Below, one piece after another: positions 45,321 to 53,466 of a DNA stretch of 64,000 bases. The translations under genes were made by a program, and so were the position numbers. The notes beneath the pieces were generated by a model. That model ran no database searches. It saw nothing but the letters and a program-made list of their open reading frames with translations, and was not told where the DNA came from. This DNA is from Candidatus Gastranaerophilales bacterium (lineage in GTDB: Bacteria > Cyanobacteriota > Vampirovibrionia > Gastranaerophilales > Gastranaerophilaceae), in contig CALVEL010000002.1 in assembly GCA_944326565.1 (NCBI GenBank), positions 124,001 through 188,000 on the forward strand, read 5' to 3'. How positions within the stretch are numbered: the first letter of the stretch is position 1; the number at the start of each line of letters is the position of its first letter.

Positions 45321-45349
45321 TTGACAATGAATTTATCAAATAAGATAAT
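45321..45349 (+). promoter_or_regulatory. Promoter of the His-rich secreted protein gene
   Basis: Consensus TTGACA (45321-45326), 17 bp spacer, GATAAT (45344-45349), upstream of the ATG at 45376. Confidence 0.75.
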
Positions 45350-45375
45350 AGCGAAATATATAAACTGTAGGGTAT

Positions 45376-45639
45376 ATGCTTAAAAAAATATTTGGAGTTA
45401 TTATTTGTCTATCAATAATATCAATTTTTTCGCCGGTAAGTGCACATGAAGGAAACTTTACTTGGTTTGGTTTGAGAAGGGATAATACAGAGGTTGTATT
45501 TAGGACATCTTCTCCTGATGCGGATTGCCATCCTCATGGTCATTGCCATAAGCCGAAACATAAACATAAGCCAAAACCGAAACATAAACATAAGCATAAA
45601 AAAGGGTCTAAATTCCATTTTCATAAGTGGTGGGATTAA
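45376..45639 (+). CDS. Small secreted His/Lys-rich protein
   Basis: 87 aa. Signal peptide to about VSA (residue 23); the mature protein begins HEGNFTWFG. From residue ~50 it is His/Lys/Pro repeats (CHPHGHCHKPKHKHKPKPK and similar) ending FHFHKWWD. Likely binds metal (Ni, Zn, Cu) or acidic polymers outside the membrane. Good promoter; no partner adjacent. Low complexity, so no family call. Confidence 0.65.
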   Translation: MLKKIFGVIICLSIISIFSPVSAHEGNFTWFGLRRDNTEVVFRTSSPDADCHPHGHCHKPKHKHKPKPKHKHKHKKGSKFHFHKWWD

Positions 45640-45763
45640 TTATTATAGACTGTTATAATGGTTTGTTTCTTAAAAGATAGAATAATTAATATCAAGTATT
45701 TGTCATATAAAAATCTTGTGCCATAAATATGTTATTGGTCATAAATTTTAATTAAATTTCAGT

Positions 45764-45806
45764 AATAAAAAAGCGGGCTCAAACCCGCTTATCTATTATA
45801 TTTACC
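45764..45806 (+). repeat. 43 bp boundary repeat with terminator, copy 1
   Basis: Runs from AATAAAAAAGCGGGC to TATATTTACC and contains the hairpin AAGCGGG CTCAAA CCCGCTT. An identical 43 bp copy lies at 54636-54678. Both are followed ~16-17 bases on by GAACTTGG. Confidence 0.85.
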
Positions 45807-45848
45807 TGAGATATGACAATTTTCGAACTTGGTTAGTTGAAAATGTAG

Positions 45849-45965
45849 GTTTTTGTTATTGCAAATAGATATTCACATCGGCGAGATGAAGCCTTGCGTT
45901 TTACCATTAATGAAGTAGGGGATATAATGCTCAGTGATTGGATTAAAAGTGCTGATATAAAGTAG
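45849..45965 (+). pseudogene. Possible 3' remnant of a gene
   Basis: Frame of 38 codons with no start codon near its beginning, ending TAG at 45965. It reads like real protein (RRDEALRFTINEVGDIM, then LSDWIKSADIK). Preceded in frame by a stop. It could be the tail of a gene lost when the accessory block arrived; family unknown. Confidence 0.3.
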
Positions 45966-45982
45966 TTTTTGGCTAATATCTC

Positions 45983-46019
45983 TTGACAATGTGGCAAAAA
46001 TATGGCAAAATAGTGGCAA
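45983..46019 (+). promoter_or_regulatory. Fic promoter with three phased TGGCAA repeats
   Basis: Consensus TTGACA (45983-45988), 17 bp, CAAAAT (46006-46011). TGGCAA occurs at 45992-45997, 46003-46008 and 46014-46019, exactly 11 bp apart, over the spacer, -10 and start site. Confidence 0.6.
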
Positions 46020-46034
46020 GGAAAAGGTAATTTT

Positions 46035-47117
46035 ATGGCAAAGTTTAATCCAAAATTTTCTATTACGAATACAATAGCAAATAACCTTCTTGAAATAGAG
46101 AGAATTAAAGAGGGGATTAAGTATTTGCCAATAAATCCAAAACTTTTAAGTTCTTTGAGAGAAACAGCTAAGATTGCAACAATTCATTATTCAACACAGA
46201 TTGAGGGAAATAGACTGACGAAAGAGGAAGTAAAAGAGCTCCTGAAATCTAAAAAAGTAGTTTCTAATACAGGCAGAATTCGTGACGAAAAGGAGATAAA
46301 AGGATATTATGTTGCGATAGATTATGTTGAAAAACTTGCAAAGTCAAAATCTCCAATCAGCGAAAATGATATAAAACACATACACGCACTTGTGGTTGGT
46401 GGCGGAAGCAGTAGAGTTAAAAATAGCGAATACAGGGAAGGGCAGAATGTCATTACAGATTCACTTACGGGTAATATAGTATATATGCCACCGGAAGCAA
46501 AAGATGTAAAGCCAATGATGGAAGAATTTGTGAAATGGATAAATTTAGTAAATGATATTCCTGTACCAATAAAAGCAAGTATAATCCATTACCAATTTGT
46601 AACGATTCACCCTTATTATGATGGGAATGGCAGAACAGCCAGATTGTTGACAACCCTAGCGCTGTATAAAGGCGGTTATGACTTAAAAGGTATCTATTCT
46701 TTGGAAGAATATTACGCAAAAGATTTGCAAGGGTATTATGACGCAATAACAATTGGAGAATCTCACAATTATTATTTGGGCAGAGAAGATGCTGACATAA
46801 CGAAATGGATTGAATATTTTATAAACGGGATGTTGATGGCATTCAAATCCGTTTATAATAAAGCCAAAGAACAAGAAAATACTAAAGATGAGATAAAAGT
46901 TCTAAGAGAATTAGATTCAAAACAGCGTCAAATTCTTAGCTTGTTTACTATGCAGAAATTTATAACAACAAAAGATATCGCAGAATTTTTCAAATTTTCT
47001 CCAAGAAGTGCAAGGTTATTGGCACTAGATTGGGTAAATCAGGGATTTATCATATCAAAAGGTGAAGGCAAGCAAAGAAAATACAAGCTTAATGATAAAT
47101 ACGAAAACATTTTGTAA
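46035..47117 (+). CDS. Fic/DOC-family AMPylator with C-terminal winged helix
   Basis: 360 aa. Catalytic loop HPYYDGNGRTARL near residue 191 matches HPFxDGNGRxxR. An N-terminal inhibitory motif STQIEGNRLT (residues ~53-62) makes this a class II Fic, autoinhibited by its own alpha helix. The C-terminal ~70 residues (KQRQILSLFTMQKFITTKDIAEFFKFSPRSARLLALDWVNQGF) are a winged-helix domain, so it may bind DNA, possibly its own TGGCAA repeats. Transfers AMP to target proteins. First gene of the CRISPR-bearing block. Confidence 0.92.
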   Translation: MAKFNPKFSITNTIANNLLEIERIKEGIKYLPINPKLLSSLRETAKIATIHYSTQIEGNRLTKEEVKELLKSKKVVSNTGRIRDEKEIKGYYVAIDYVEKLAKSKSPISENDIKHIHALVVGGGSSRVKNSEYREGQNVITDSLTGNIVYMPPEAKDVKPMMEEFVKWINLVNDIPVPIKASIIHYQFVTIHPYYDGNGRTARLLTTLALYKGGYDLKGIYSLEEYYAKDLQGYYDAITIGESHNYYLGREDADITKWIEYFINGMLMAFKSVYNKAKEQENTKDEIKVLRELDSKQRQILSLFTMQKFITTKDIAEFFKFSPRSARLLALDWVNQGFIISKGEGKQRKYKLNDKYENIL

Positions 47118-47153
47118 GTGCTTTAACTGCATAGTTTATAAATATTATTTTTA

Positions 47154-47517
47154 GTTTGTGAATAGTTAAAATTTTAAAGTATGTTATAATTTATTATGCA
47201 CTATTCAGATGTGGAGATTGTTTTGATTTACTATTAATTTAAAGTATGTTATAATAAATTTTGATGAACTCGGTGCAATATGGAGTTTTGATTTACTATT
47301 AATTTAAAGTATGTTATAATCCAAGAAACGATTTAAAATTAAAACAAGTAGTTTTGATTTACTATTAATTTAAAGTATGTTATAATTTATTGGGGAATTA
47401 TGGCAGGCAGACCTAGTTTTGATTTACTATTAATTTAAAGTATGTTATAATCAATTTCACGACTTTAACCCCTCGGATATAGTTTTGATTTACTATTAAT
47501 TTAAAGTATGTTATAAT
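47154..47517 (+). CRISPR. Type II-C CRISPR array, 5 spacers
   Basis: Five identical 36 bp repeats start at 47220, 47285, 47351, 47416 and 47482 (each begins GTTTTGATTTACTATTAATT and ends AAAGTATGTTATAAT). A degenerate sixth at 47154-47190 keeps only the last 18 bases. Spacers are 29 or 30 bp: 47191-47219, 47256-47284, 47321-47350, 47387-47415, 47452-47481. Each repeat ends in TGTTATAAT, a perfect extended -10, as in Neisseria and Campylobacter II-C arrays, so each spacer probably has its own crRNA start, read on the plus strand opposite to cas9. The degenerate repeat is at the end away from cas, which suggests new spacers enter near cas2. Confidence 0.97.
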
Positions 47518-47541
47518 AGGATATACAAATTAAATAATTTA

Positions 47542-47550
47542 TGATATAAT
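47542..47550 (+). promoter_or_regulatory. Extended -10 promoter of the tracrRNA
   Basis: TGATATAAT, with TG one base before TATAAT. The start should fall near 47557, just before the anti-repeat. No good -35 is visible, as in the repeats. Confidence 0.7.
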
Positions 47551-47556
47551 AGATTT

Positions 47557-47690
47557 GTAAAATACTTTAAGTTAATAGTCCAATCATAATTGACAAGAGA
47601 ATAGTTAGCTCCTCTGCTTGAATGTACGAATTGACTCATTCTCTAAACCTCAAAAATTAAATAATCCTAAAGGCATTTTACTATAAAATT
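47557..47690 (+). ncRNA. tracrRNA
   Basis: Anti-repeat 47559-47590 (core ATACTTTAAGTTAATAGT) is complementary to the CRISPR repeat over ~30 bases. It has one G-U pair, a small internal bulge (TA against CC) and a U-U mismatch, the usual II-C duplex. Downstream, AGAGAATAGTTA (47596-47607) pairs with TGACT-C-ATTCTCT (47632-47644), a nexus/stem-loop-like hairpin. The 3' end is not certain; a weak hairpin ATTTTACTATAAAAT lies at 47675-47689. Same strand as the array, between it and cas2. It would duplex with crRNA, be trimmed by RNase III and guide Cas9. Confidence 0.85.
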
Positions 47691-48018
47691 ACCAAAATGT
47701 CATTTGTTTTTCTATGTTTTCACCGGCATGCTTTTGAGATTTAGATTTTTTGTACCCTTTTCTTTCGATATTTACAGATAGGCTCCATTGTCTGTCTGTG
47801 ATATAGAATGCAGTAATTGAGCCTGTATCTGGAGCAATATACTTTAGATTCCGCAGATGTTGTTCTGTTTTTTCATATGTTACACAAGTCCTTACATATA
47901 TTGAGTTTTGAAGCATGAAGTAGCCCAACTTTAAAAGAGATTTTCTAAAAGCATTTGCTTGCCTGATTTCTTCTTTGTCACCTACTGGTAAGTCAAAGCA
48001 TACAATAATCCACCCCAT
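47689..48018 (-). CDS. cas2: Cas2
   Basis: About 109 aa from the ATG at 48018, preceded by GAGGAG 10 bases upstream; ATGs at 48036 and 48060 would overlap cas1 and are less likely. N-terminal WIIVCFDLPVG with the catalytic-position Asp, then RKSLLKLGYFMLQNSIYVR. With Cas1 it forms the spacer-integration complex. The stop abuts the tracrRNA 3' end on the other strand. Confidence 0.95.
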   Translation of the reverse strand: MGWIIVCFDLPVGDKEEIRQANAFRKSLLKLGYFMLQNSIYVRTCVTYEKTEQHLRNLKYIAPDTGSITAFYITDRQWSLSVNIERKGYKKSKSQKHAGENIEKQMTFW

Positions 48019-48025
48019 ACGATAC

Positions 48026-48973
48026 TTACTCCTCATATTCTCTGTTCCTATGTTTATCAATATGTAAGTATTGTTTTTTTACTTGAGGGATATAAACTTT
48101 TGAAGTGTCAAAGGTTAAATAGGCGTCAGCAATTTTTTCAATATAAATATCAACTGTATCAACTATTTTGTAGCTGTAGTCATTTATTATAAGTCTGTAG
48201 TTTTTTATACTGTCAGCAATAAATTTGCTCCATGCTTTAAAATCATTATTTTCATAGCTTTTTGATTCTTTTACTGTAAACTGATAAAAATAGTAATCAA
48301 CAAATGGTCTGTATGGTTCCATCAAATCATATACAAGCGGAGTACTTTTATATTTAGAGGAGTGATGTATTCCGAGACCTGCAATTAGACCATGTACAAT
48401 TACAGAACGATATATTAAAGTTTTTATAATTGCATAACCATAGTTCAAACATCCATTTTCATAAGTATCAGCACATTTATATTCTCTATTCATTGGATTT
48501 CCAATGTGAGTAAAATATTTACTCCAATATTGTCTTGCGATATTTCCTTCACTTATTAAAGGTCTTTCTATCAATTTATATAGATTGTGTTCTTTTACTC
48601 CTATTAAATCGAGTGTCTCAGCTTGGTTGTAGATTTTCCCCTGTAAAATAATTTTCCACAATTTTTTCTCAAATTCAGGATTTTGTTCGATTTGATTTTG
48701 AAAAACTTTTGGTCTTACAATTCTTTCTAAGGGCAGACTCCATCCGGTTGGTTGGTATTTATTATTGCAGTGTAAAATGATTACATCGTTTTCTAATAAT
48801 TTTGCAAGACAATTATTTGTAAATTTCACTCCATGCGTAGCAACAACTAAAGCTTTCAAATCCTGAATAGCAATTTTGTTTACTGTCCCATCATTTGATT
48901 CGCAAAACAGCAGACCATATTCAGTATAGAGAAAAGTATCAGGTGTTGTCAGGTGCAAAATATGATATGTCAT
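48026..48973 (-). CDS. cas1: Cas1 integrase
   Basis: 315 aa, type II-like Cas1. Metal-site Glu in SEGNIARQYW (~139), His in GLIAGLGIHHSSKYKSTPLVYDLMEPYRPFVD (~200) and the Glu/Asp that follow. N-terminal beta domain with LTTPDTFLYTEYGLLFC. It starts 30 bases after the cas9 stop, with no Csn2 or Cas4, which defines II-C. Confidence 0.97.
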   Translation of the reverse strand: MTYHILHLTTPDTFLYTEYGLLFCESNDGTVNKIAIQDLKALVVATHGVKFTNNCLAKLLENDVIILHCNNKYQPTGWSLPLERIVRPKVFQNQIEQNPEFEKKLWKIILQGKIYNQAETLDLIGVKEHNLYKLIERPLISEGNIARQYWSKYFTHIGNPMNREYKCADTYENGCLNYGYAIIKTLIYRSVIVHGLIAGLGIHHSSKYKSTPLVYDLMEPYRPFVDYYFYQFTVKESKSYENNDFKAWSKFIADSIKNYRLIINDYSYKIVDTVDIYIEKIADAYLTFDTSKVYIPQVKKQYLHIDKHRNREYEE

Positions 48974-49003
48974 AAATCGCTTTTAATGATTTTGTAGTAA
49001 AAA

Positions 49004-52000
49004 TCAATCTCGATATTTTTTAAAGTTTATACTTGATAAATTTGTGACACTTGTGCTTATTTCAATTCCGCAACTGTTTTCAAGTTTTACTTGTCCATTT
49101 CCAATTATCGTTCGCAATTTATATATCCCCGCAGGGAATGTTGTTTTTCCTGCATTGAACTCTTGTGGAACATCTACAAGGCATCCTGAATAGAATATCT
49201 CACCACCGTTGTACAATTTGCAACCCATTTTTATCAGTTTTTCTTTAACTTCTGAAGTTTTGATATTTGCATAAATCGGCATAACTTTTACAGTACCTTT
49301 TGCATTGTAGTATAAAATTTGACCTTTATGACCCTTGGAGTGTTTGAATTGATGCATAGTACCTTTGGTACCGAAATCACAAAATTCTCCAATTCTTTCT
49401 CTTCCGTTTGAATCTTTTTCAAGTTCTCCTTCTGATACAATCGTCATAACCTTTTTGACTTTTGTTTTTTTAGTTGGATGTGTATATTCTTTTAGCATTT
49501 TTTGCCAGTCTTGGGAAGACATATTTTCTGATAATTTGGCTAAAAGGTCATTTTTTATTGTTTCATCAATTATAGTTTTAATTTTTTTGTCATTTTGTTC
49601 AATGCTATCTAACGCTATACGATTTGTGATATAATTGTTGTCCCCATAAGTTCTTAGACCATAAATTGTCTCTTTTGGTCTTAAGTTTGCTTTTAGAGGT
49701 TTTTTGTGAGTGTATGGGTATGGCATTATAGAATCAATGACTTCTTTGATGTATTGAGGATTAAAATTTTCTATTTCATCTTTTTTAGATTCTTTATTAT
49801 ATTTAAAATCTCTAGAGTAGCTGATGCATATAGCATCCAACGCATGGTGTTTATCATTTTCTCGATTTTTCTTTTGGTCATCACCAAGGATTGAATTTAA
49901 TCCGTATCGTTTCCTTATAGCATGTGTTGAGCTGCCATTGTTTACATAAATATGTCTCTTTTCTCCTTCAACTTGTAACCCCCAACCAAAGACAAAGGCT
50001 GTTAATTGTTGTGCTACTTTTGCAATATGACTGGTTTCAGCTAATCCGTTATAGCTTTCAATAAGTTTAGCACAGTCTTCCGGTTTACTTGTTAAAAGTT
50101 CAAACTTTTTTTTGCCTAATTCTTTTTTTATATCATTTAGTCTATTAACATAAGCACTCCACTTTTCGTTATCATAAGCTAACCATTCGTAAGGAGTTCT
50201 ACCGCCTTTGTTTTGATTTTCGATTCTGTAACATAGAACTCTATTATATAACGCGTCATTCCCTCCCATAGTTCTCGGGTAAATGTGGTCTATTTCGCAT
50301 TTATCCAAATCATTAATGCCAATTGAGTTTCCACTGTAAATACAGCGACCTCCTTGCATTTTTAATAGTTTTAATTTATCAAAATTTGTAGGACTATAAG
50401 CATCTGCATTTTCTAATTCTTTTTTTATTTGTTCATTTTCTTTTTCATGTACTTTCATATTCTGTTCAGCAGCCTGAGCCTTTGCCCTACCAAAAAGCGA
50501 ATTATCAGCACCATCTCGCACGAATTCGAGGATGACCTCATCCGGTTTTTCATATTTGGCATATAAATCCAATAATAAATCTCTAAAAATCTGGATTCGG
50601 TTCCTTACTATAGGATTTGTTATATTTCCAATCATTAAATCTGTCTTGGTTCTAATAATACTGGCATTTTCTGCATTTTCATTTCTGTTGTCTGGGATAT
50701 ACAAATTGTTCCAGTCTCCGATTTTTGCTAGCATGTTTCTGATTTCTTCTTCAGTAATTCCATTTTTACAATCAGGTGCATCTACAAATTCTGCAATATC
50801 AAGATTTTGTGTGTATAATTCCCCTGAAAGAATAACCTTGCACATTATTTGACATGCTCGTCTGCAAAAAGAAGAACGACCAGAGATATCAGCTTTTATA
50901 GGTTCTATTTTATCAATTATTTTTCTGTTTAATATAAGTTCAATTTCTTTTTTAGTGATTGTAGTATTAAATTTAGTTTCAGATTTATCAGGGACGTTTC
51001 CCTCTTTTAATATTTTTTCTTTATGTTTTTTTACATTTGTTTCAACTTTATTTTGCCAATTTTGGTAGATTCCATTTATTTCAATTGGATTTAGTTTTAC
51101 CTTTTGACCTTGTTCATCAGTAATTCTTAAATTTTTCAATTTCATTAATAAAATAAAAGAAACATTTTCAAAAGTATTTGCTTTACATACATTACGTTTT
51201 GGAAGTAATTTGCACTTTGCTATAATTCTATTACTGAATCTCGGTATTTTTTGTCCTAATACCCCTTGCCAGTCATTTTTGGTTCCCATATATTTTCTAA
51301 ATTCTGGATTTATATATGAGCCATATGATATTTCATAATTACCATATAAAAATTCTTCAGGCGTATATTTGTTTAACTCAGAAATTTGCGATTGAGCATT
51401 TTTCCATAATTGTATTAATTCTTTTTCAATAAGCTCTCTTGGAGCAACATAATCTGTAGAACGGACTTTTATAATGCTAGAAGGATTTATTATTTGAGTT
51501 TTTAGTTCCTTCGGATTTTTTTCAGACCATAGACCGAGCCTTAGTGCTTCATAATAGCAAGGATATTTATATTCATTGTTATGTATAAGTTCAACACCAT
51601 TTTCTTGTGCATATTTTTGAATTAGTTCAAGATTATAGGTATCATCATCATTAAGTACTGTTTTCCATGGTAAATTGGCATCATAGCCCCTCCTTTGGAT
51701 TGCATTGTGTAGAGCTTTGTATATTTGCCATTTTTCTAAAGGTAAATTCTGGAGTAAAGCAATTCTCAAAAGACAGGACGTATAAATTGTAGATTCATTT
51801 TTGGAACTAAATTCTTTAGTAAATTTGATATCATTTTTGGATATAGGTACAAAACCACAAGATTGCCAAATTTGATTTAAATACTTTTCTCTTGTCTTAT
51901 GTGCAATTAGTGTTTTTTTTGTATGTCTTCTATTCTTTAATGAAGTATTCTCAGCGTGGTCTTTGTCGATAATAATCGAATTAATTTCTTTAATTTTGTT

Positions 52001-52063
52001 TCCTTCTCTAACGCAATATCCTATACTTGTTTTACCTAAATCAAATGCAAAAACTTTTTTCAT
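49004..52063 (-). CDS. cas9: Cas9, compact type II-C
   Basis: 1019 aa, at the small end for Cas9 and near the size of Campylobacter Cas9. RuvC-I Asp8 in FAFDLGKTSIGYCV, RuvC-II Glu ~509 in DEVILEFVRD, HNH catalytic His ~591 in KCEIDHIYPRTMGG with the usual IYSG and NRVLCYR flanks, RuvC-III HHALDAICISY ~740. The C-terminal ~150 residues (from about GEFCDFGTKG) form the PAM-interacting region, whose sequence is not one I can assign to a PAM. All catalytic residues are present, so it should be active. AAAGGGGC precedes the ATG. Divergent from the PLD gene. Confidence 0.98.
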   Translation of the reverse strand: MKKVFAFDLGKTSIGYCVREGNKIKEINSIIIDKDHAENTSLKNRRHTKKTLIAHKTREKYLNQIWQSCGFVPISKNDIKFTKEFSSKNESTIYTSCLLRIALLQNLPLEKWQIYKALHNAIQRRGYDANLPWKTVLNDDDTYNLELIQKYAQENGVELIHNNEYKYPCYYEALRLGLWSEKNPKELKTQIINPSSIIKVRSTDYVAPRELIEKELIQLWKNAQSQISELNKYTPEEFLYGNYEISYGSYINPEFRKYMGTKNDWQGVLGQKIPRFSNRIIAKCKLLPKRNVCKANTFENVSFILLMKLKNLRITDEQGQKVKLNPIEINGIYQNWQNKVETNVKKHKEKILKEGNVPDKSETKFNTTITKKEIELILNRKIIDKIEPIKADISGRSSFCRRACQIMCKVILSGELYTQNLDIAEFVDAPDCKNGITEEEIRNMLAKIGDWNNLYIPDNRNENAENASIIRTKTDLMIGNITNPIVRNRIQIFRDLLLDLYAKYEKPDEVILEFVRDGADNSLFGRAKAQAAEQNMKVHEKENEQIKKELENADAYSPTNFDKLKLLKMQGGRCIYSGNSIGINDLDKCEIDHIYPRTMGGNDALYNRVLCYRIENQNKGGRTPYEWLAYDNEKWSAYVNRLNDIKKELGKKKFELLTSKPEDCAKLIESYNGLAETSHIAKVAQQLTAFVFGWGLQVEGEKRHIYVNNGSSTHAIRKRYGLNSILGDDQKKNRENDKHHALDAICISYSRDFKYNKESKKDEIENFNPQYIKEVIDSIMPYPYTHKKPLKANLRPKETIYGLRTYGDNNYITNRIALDSIEQNDKKIKTIIDETIKNDLLAKLSENMSSQDWQKMLKEYTHPTKKTKVKKVMTIVSEGELEKDSNGRERIGEFCDFGTKGTMHQFKHSKGHKGQILYYNAKGTVKVMPIYANIKTSEVKEKLIKMGCKLYNGGEIFYSGCLVDVPQEFNAGKTTFPAGIYKLRTIIGNGQVKLENSCGIEISTSVTNLSSINFKKYRD

Positions 52064-52099
52064 AAATTAGCCCCTTTTTTCTCAAGATACCATAAAAAC

Positions 52100-52127
52100 A
52101 AATATCAAGATATTTTTGTTCTATAAT
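52100..52127. promoter_or_regulatory. Divergent cas9 / PLD control region
   Basis: AAATATC-AA-GATATTT (52100-52115) is a perfect inverted repeat in the 71 bp gap. TATAAT (52122-52127) lies before the PLD gene without a clear -35, and minus-strand TGGTATCTT (extended -10-like) lies toward cas9. Confidence 0.4.
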
Positions 52128-52134
52128 AACCGTA

Positions 52135-53466
52135 ATGAAAAAGATTTTGACAATTGCGTTAATACTTATTGCAGTTTCGGTTTTACCAACAGCTGCAAGC
52201 GGGGAGAATTTTAAACAAGAAATTTCATCTAACAGTTACTGTAATTCTGAAAAAAATAGTAAATATCATAAAAAAAATTATTTAGTCATACCAGATTACA
52301 GAAGTAAAAATCTTAATCTATTTTATATTGACGGCTACAAATACAAAAGACCATCTGCAAAACCTAGAACAAAAGCCGCGAAAGCTTTAATTACTGAAAT
52401 TCAAAATGCACAAGAGAGCATTTACTTTGCAATATATGGAATAGCTGAGCAACCTGATATTGAAAAAGCTCTGATTAACGCTAAAAGAAGAGGGGTTGAA
52501 GTCAAAGGTGTCGTTGATATGACCCAAGACAATAAAAATATTTATTCAGGTACTGAAAACTTTATAGAAAGTCTTGGAAATATTCACAATGACTATGAAA
52601 TTGCAGATAAAAACGTGAAAGATGATTTTGATAAAGAATTTGATATCACTGCAGCTATAATGCATAATAAATTTTTCGTCTTTGACCAGAAAAAAGTTTT
52701 TACGGGTTCTACTAATATAAGCAATTCAGGCATTGGCGGGTATAATACAAACGTTAATGTTTTGATAAATTCTCCAGAAATTGCTGACCTTTATACAAAA
52801 GAATTTGAACAGATGTATGACTTAAAATTTCATACAATAAAAGAAGAATTAAAAAATAATAAAAACATTCAAATTGATAATGATACAAAAGTTTCAGTAT
52901 TTTTTGCACCCAAAAATAAGGTATTTGCTAATGAGCTACATCATTTGCTAAAGTCAGCACAGAAAACAATTTATATCGAAATGTTCTACCTCACTAATAA
53001 GTATCTGGTTAATGATTTAATCTTCGCAAAACAAAGAGGAGTAGAGGTAAAAATTATACTGGATGCTTCAAGTGTAAATAATGAATTTTCTGCTCATCAC
53101 AAACTGCGTTCCGCTGGAATTCCTGTAAAAATTGAAAATTGGGGTGGGAAAATGCATACCAAAGCTGCAATTATTGATAATGAATATTATGTAATTGGTT
53201 CAATGAATTGGACTGGTAAAGCTGAATTGCATAATGATGAAAATCTTTTAATTATCCAAAATTCTGCACTATCAAAAAATGCTACTAAACATTTTAATCA
53301 TTTATGGAATATCATTCCTGATAAGTATTTGACAGAAACTCCAAAAGCTGAAGGGATTGATTCAAAGTATTCGTGTTTTGATGGAATGGATAATGACCAC
53401 GATGGTAAGGTCGATTGTTATGATGAAGATTGTCTAGAATGCTGCAGAGCTAAAATAATTAAATAG
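52135..53466 (+). CDS. Secreted phospholipase D/nuclease-like protein with two HKD motifs
   Basis: 443 aa, signal peptide to about AASG (residue 22). First HKD MHNKFFVFDQKKVFTGSTNIS (~176), second MHTKAAIIDNEYYVIGSMNWT (~340); both keep H, K and D, so one active site per pair. The C-terminus ends CFDGMDNDHDGKVDCYDEDC, an EF-hand/thrombospondin-3-like Ca-binding repeat common on surface proteins. Related enzymes are secreted nucleases, cardiolipin synthases or phospholipases. The last ~33 bases overlap the convergent PAPS-reductase gene. Confidence 0.9.
   Translation: MKKILTIALILIAVSVLPTAASGENFKQEISSNSYCNSEKNSKYHKKNYLVIPDYRSKNLNLFYIDGYKYKRPSAKPRTKAAKALITEIQNAQESIYFAIYGIAEQPDIEKALINAKRRGVEVKGVVDMTQDNKNIYSGTENFIESLGNIHNDYEIADKNVKDDFDKEFDITAAIMHNKFFVFDQKKVFTGSTNISNSGIGGYNTNVNVLINSPEIADLYTKEFEQMYDLKFHTIKEELKNNKNIQIDNDTKVSVFFAPKNKVFANELHHLLKSAQKTIYIEMFYLTNKYLVNDLIFAKQRGVEVKIILDASSVNNEFSAHHKLRSAGIPVKIENWGGKMHTKAAIIDNEYYVIGSMNWTGKAELHNDENLLIIQNSALSKNATKHFNHLWNIIPDKYLTETPKAEGIDSKYSCFDGMDNDHDGKVDCYDEDCLECCRAKIIK

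Larger units (their letters stand above)
45640..46034. other. 395 bp gap: boundary repeat, gene fragment and Fic control region
   Basis: Contains the 43 bp terminator repeat copy 1 (45764-45806), a 38-codon gene-like fragment (45849-45965) and the Fic promoter with three TGGCAA units (45983-46019). Otherwise AT-rich and empty. Confidence 0.7.

Noticed and set aside
47191-47481. Self-targeting spacers against genes in this window
   Set aside because: I looked for the GC-rich parts of each spacer by eye and found no match; a full search was not possible.
47154-47517. CRISPR array read on the minus strand with the cas genes
   Set aside because: The perfect extended -10 at each repeat end, the tracrRNA orientation and the repeat/anti-repeat pairing all require plus-strand crRNAs.
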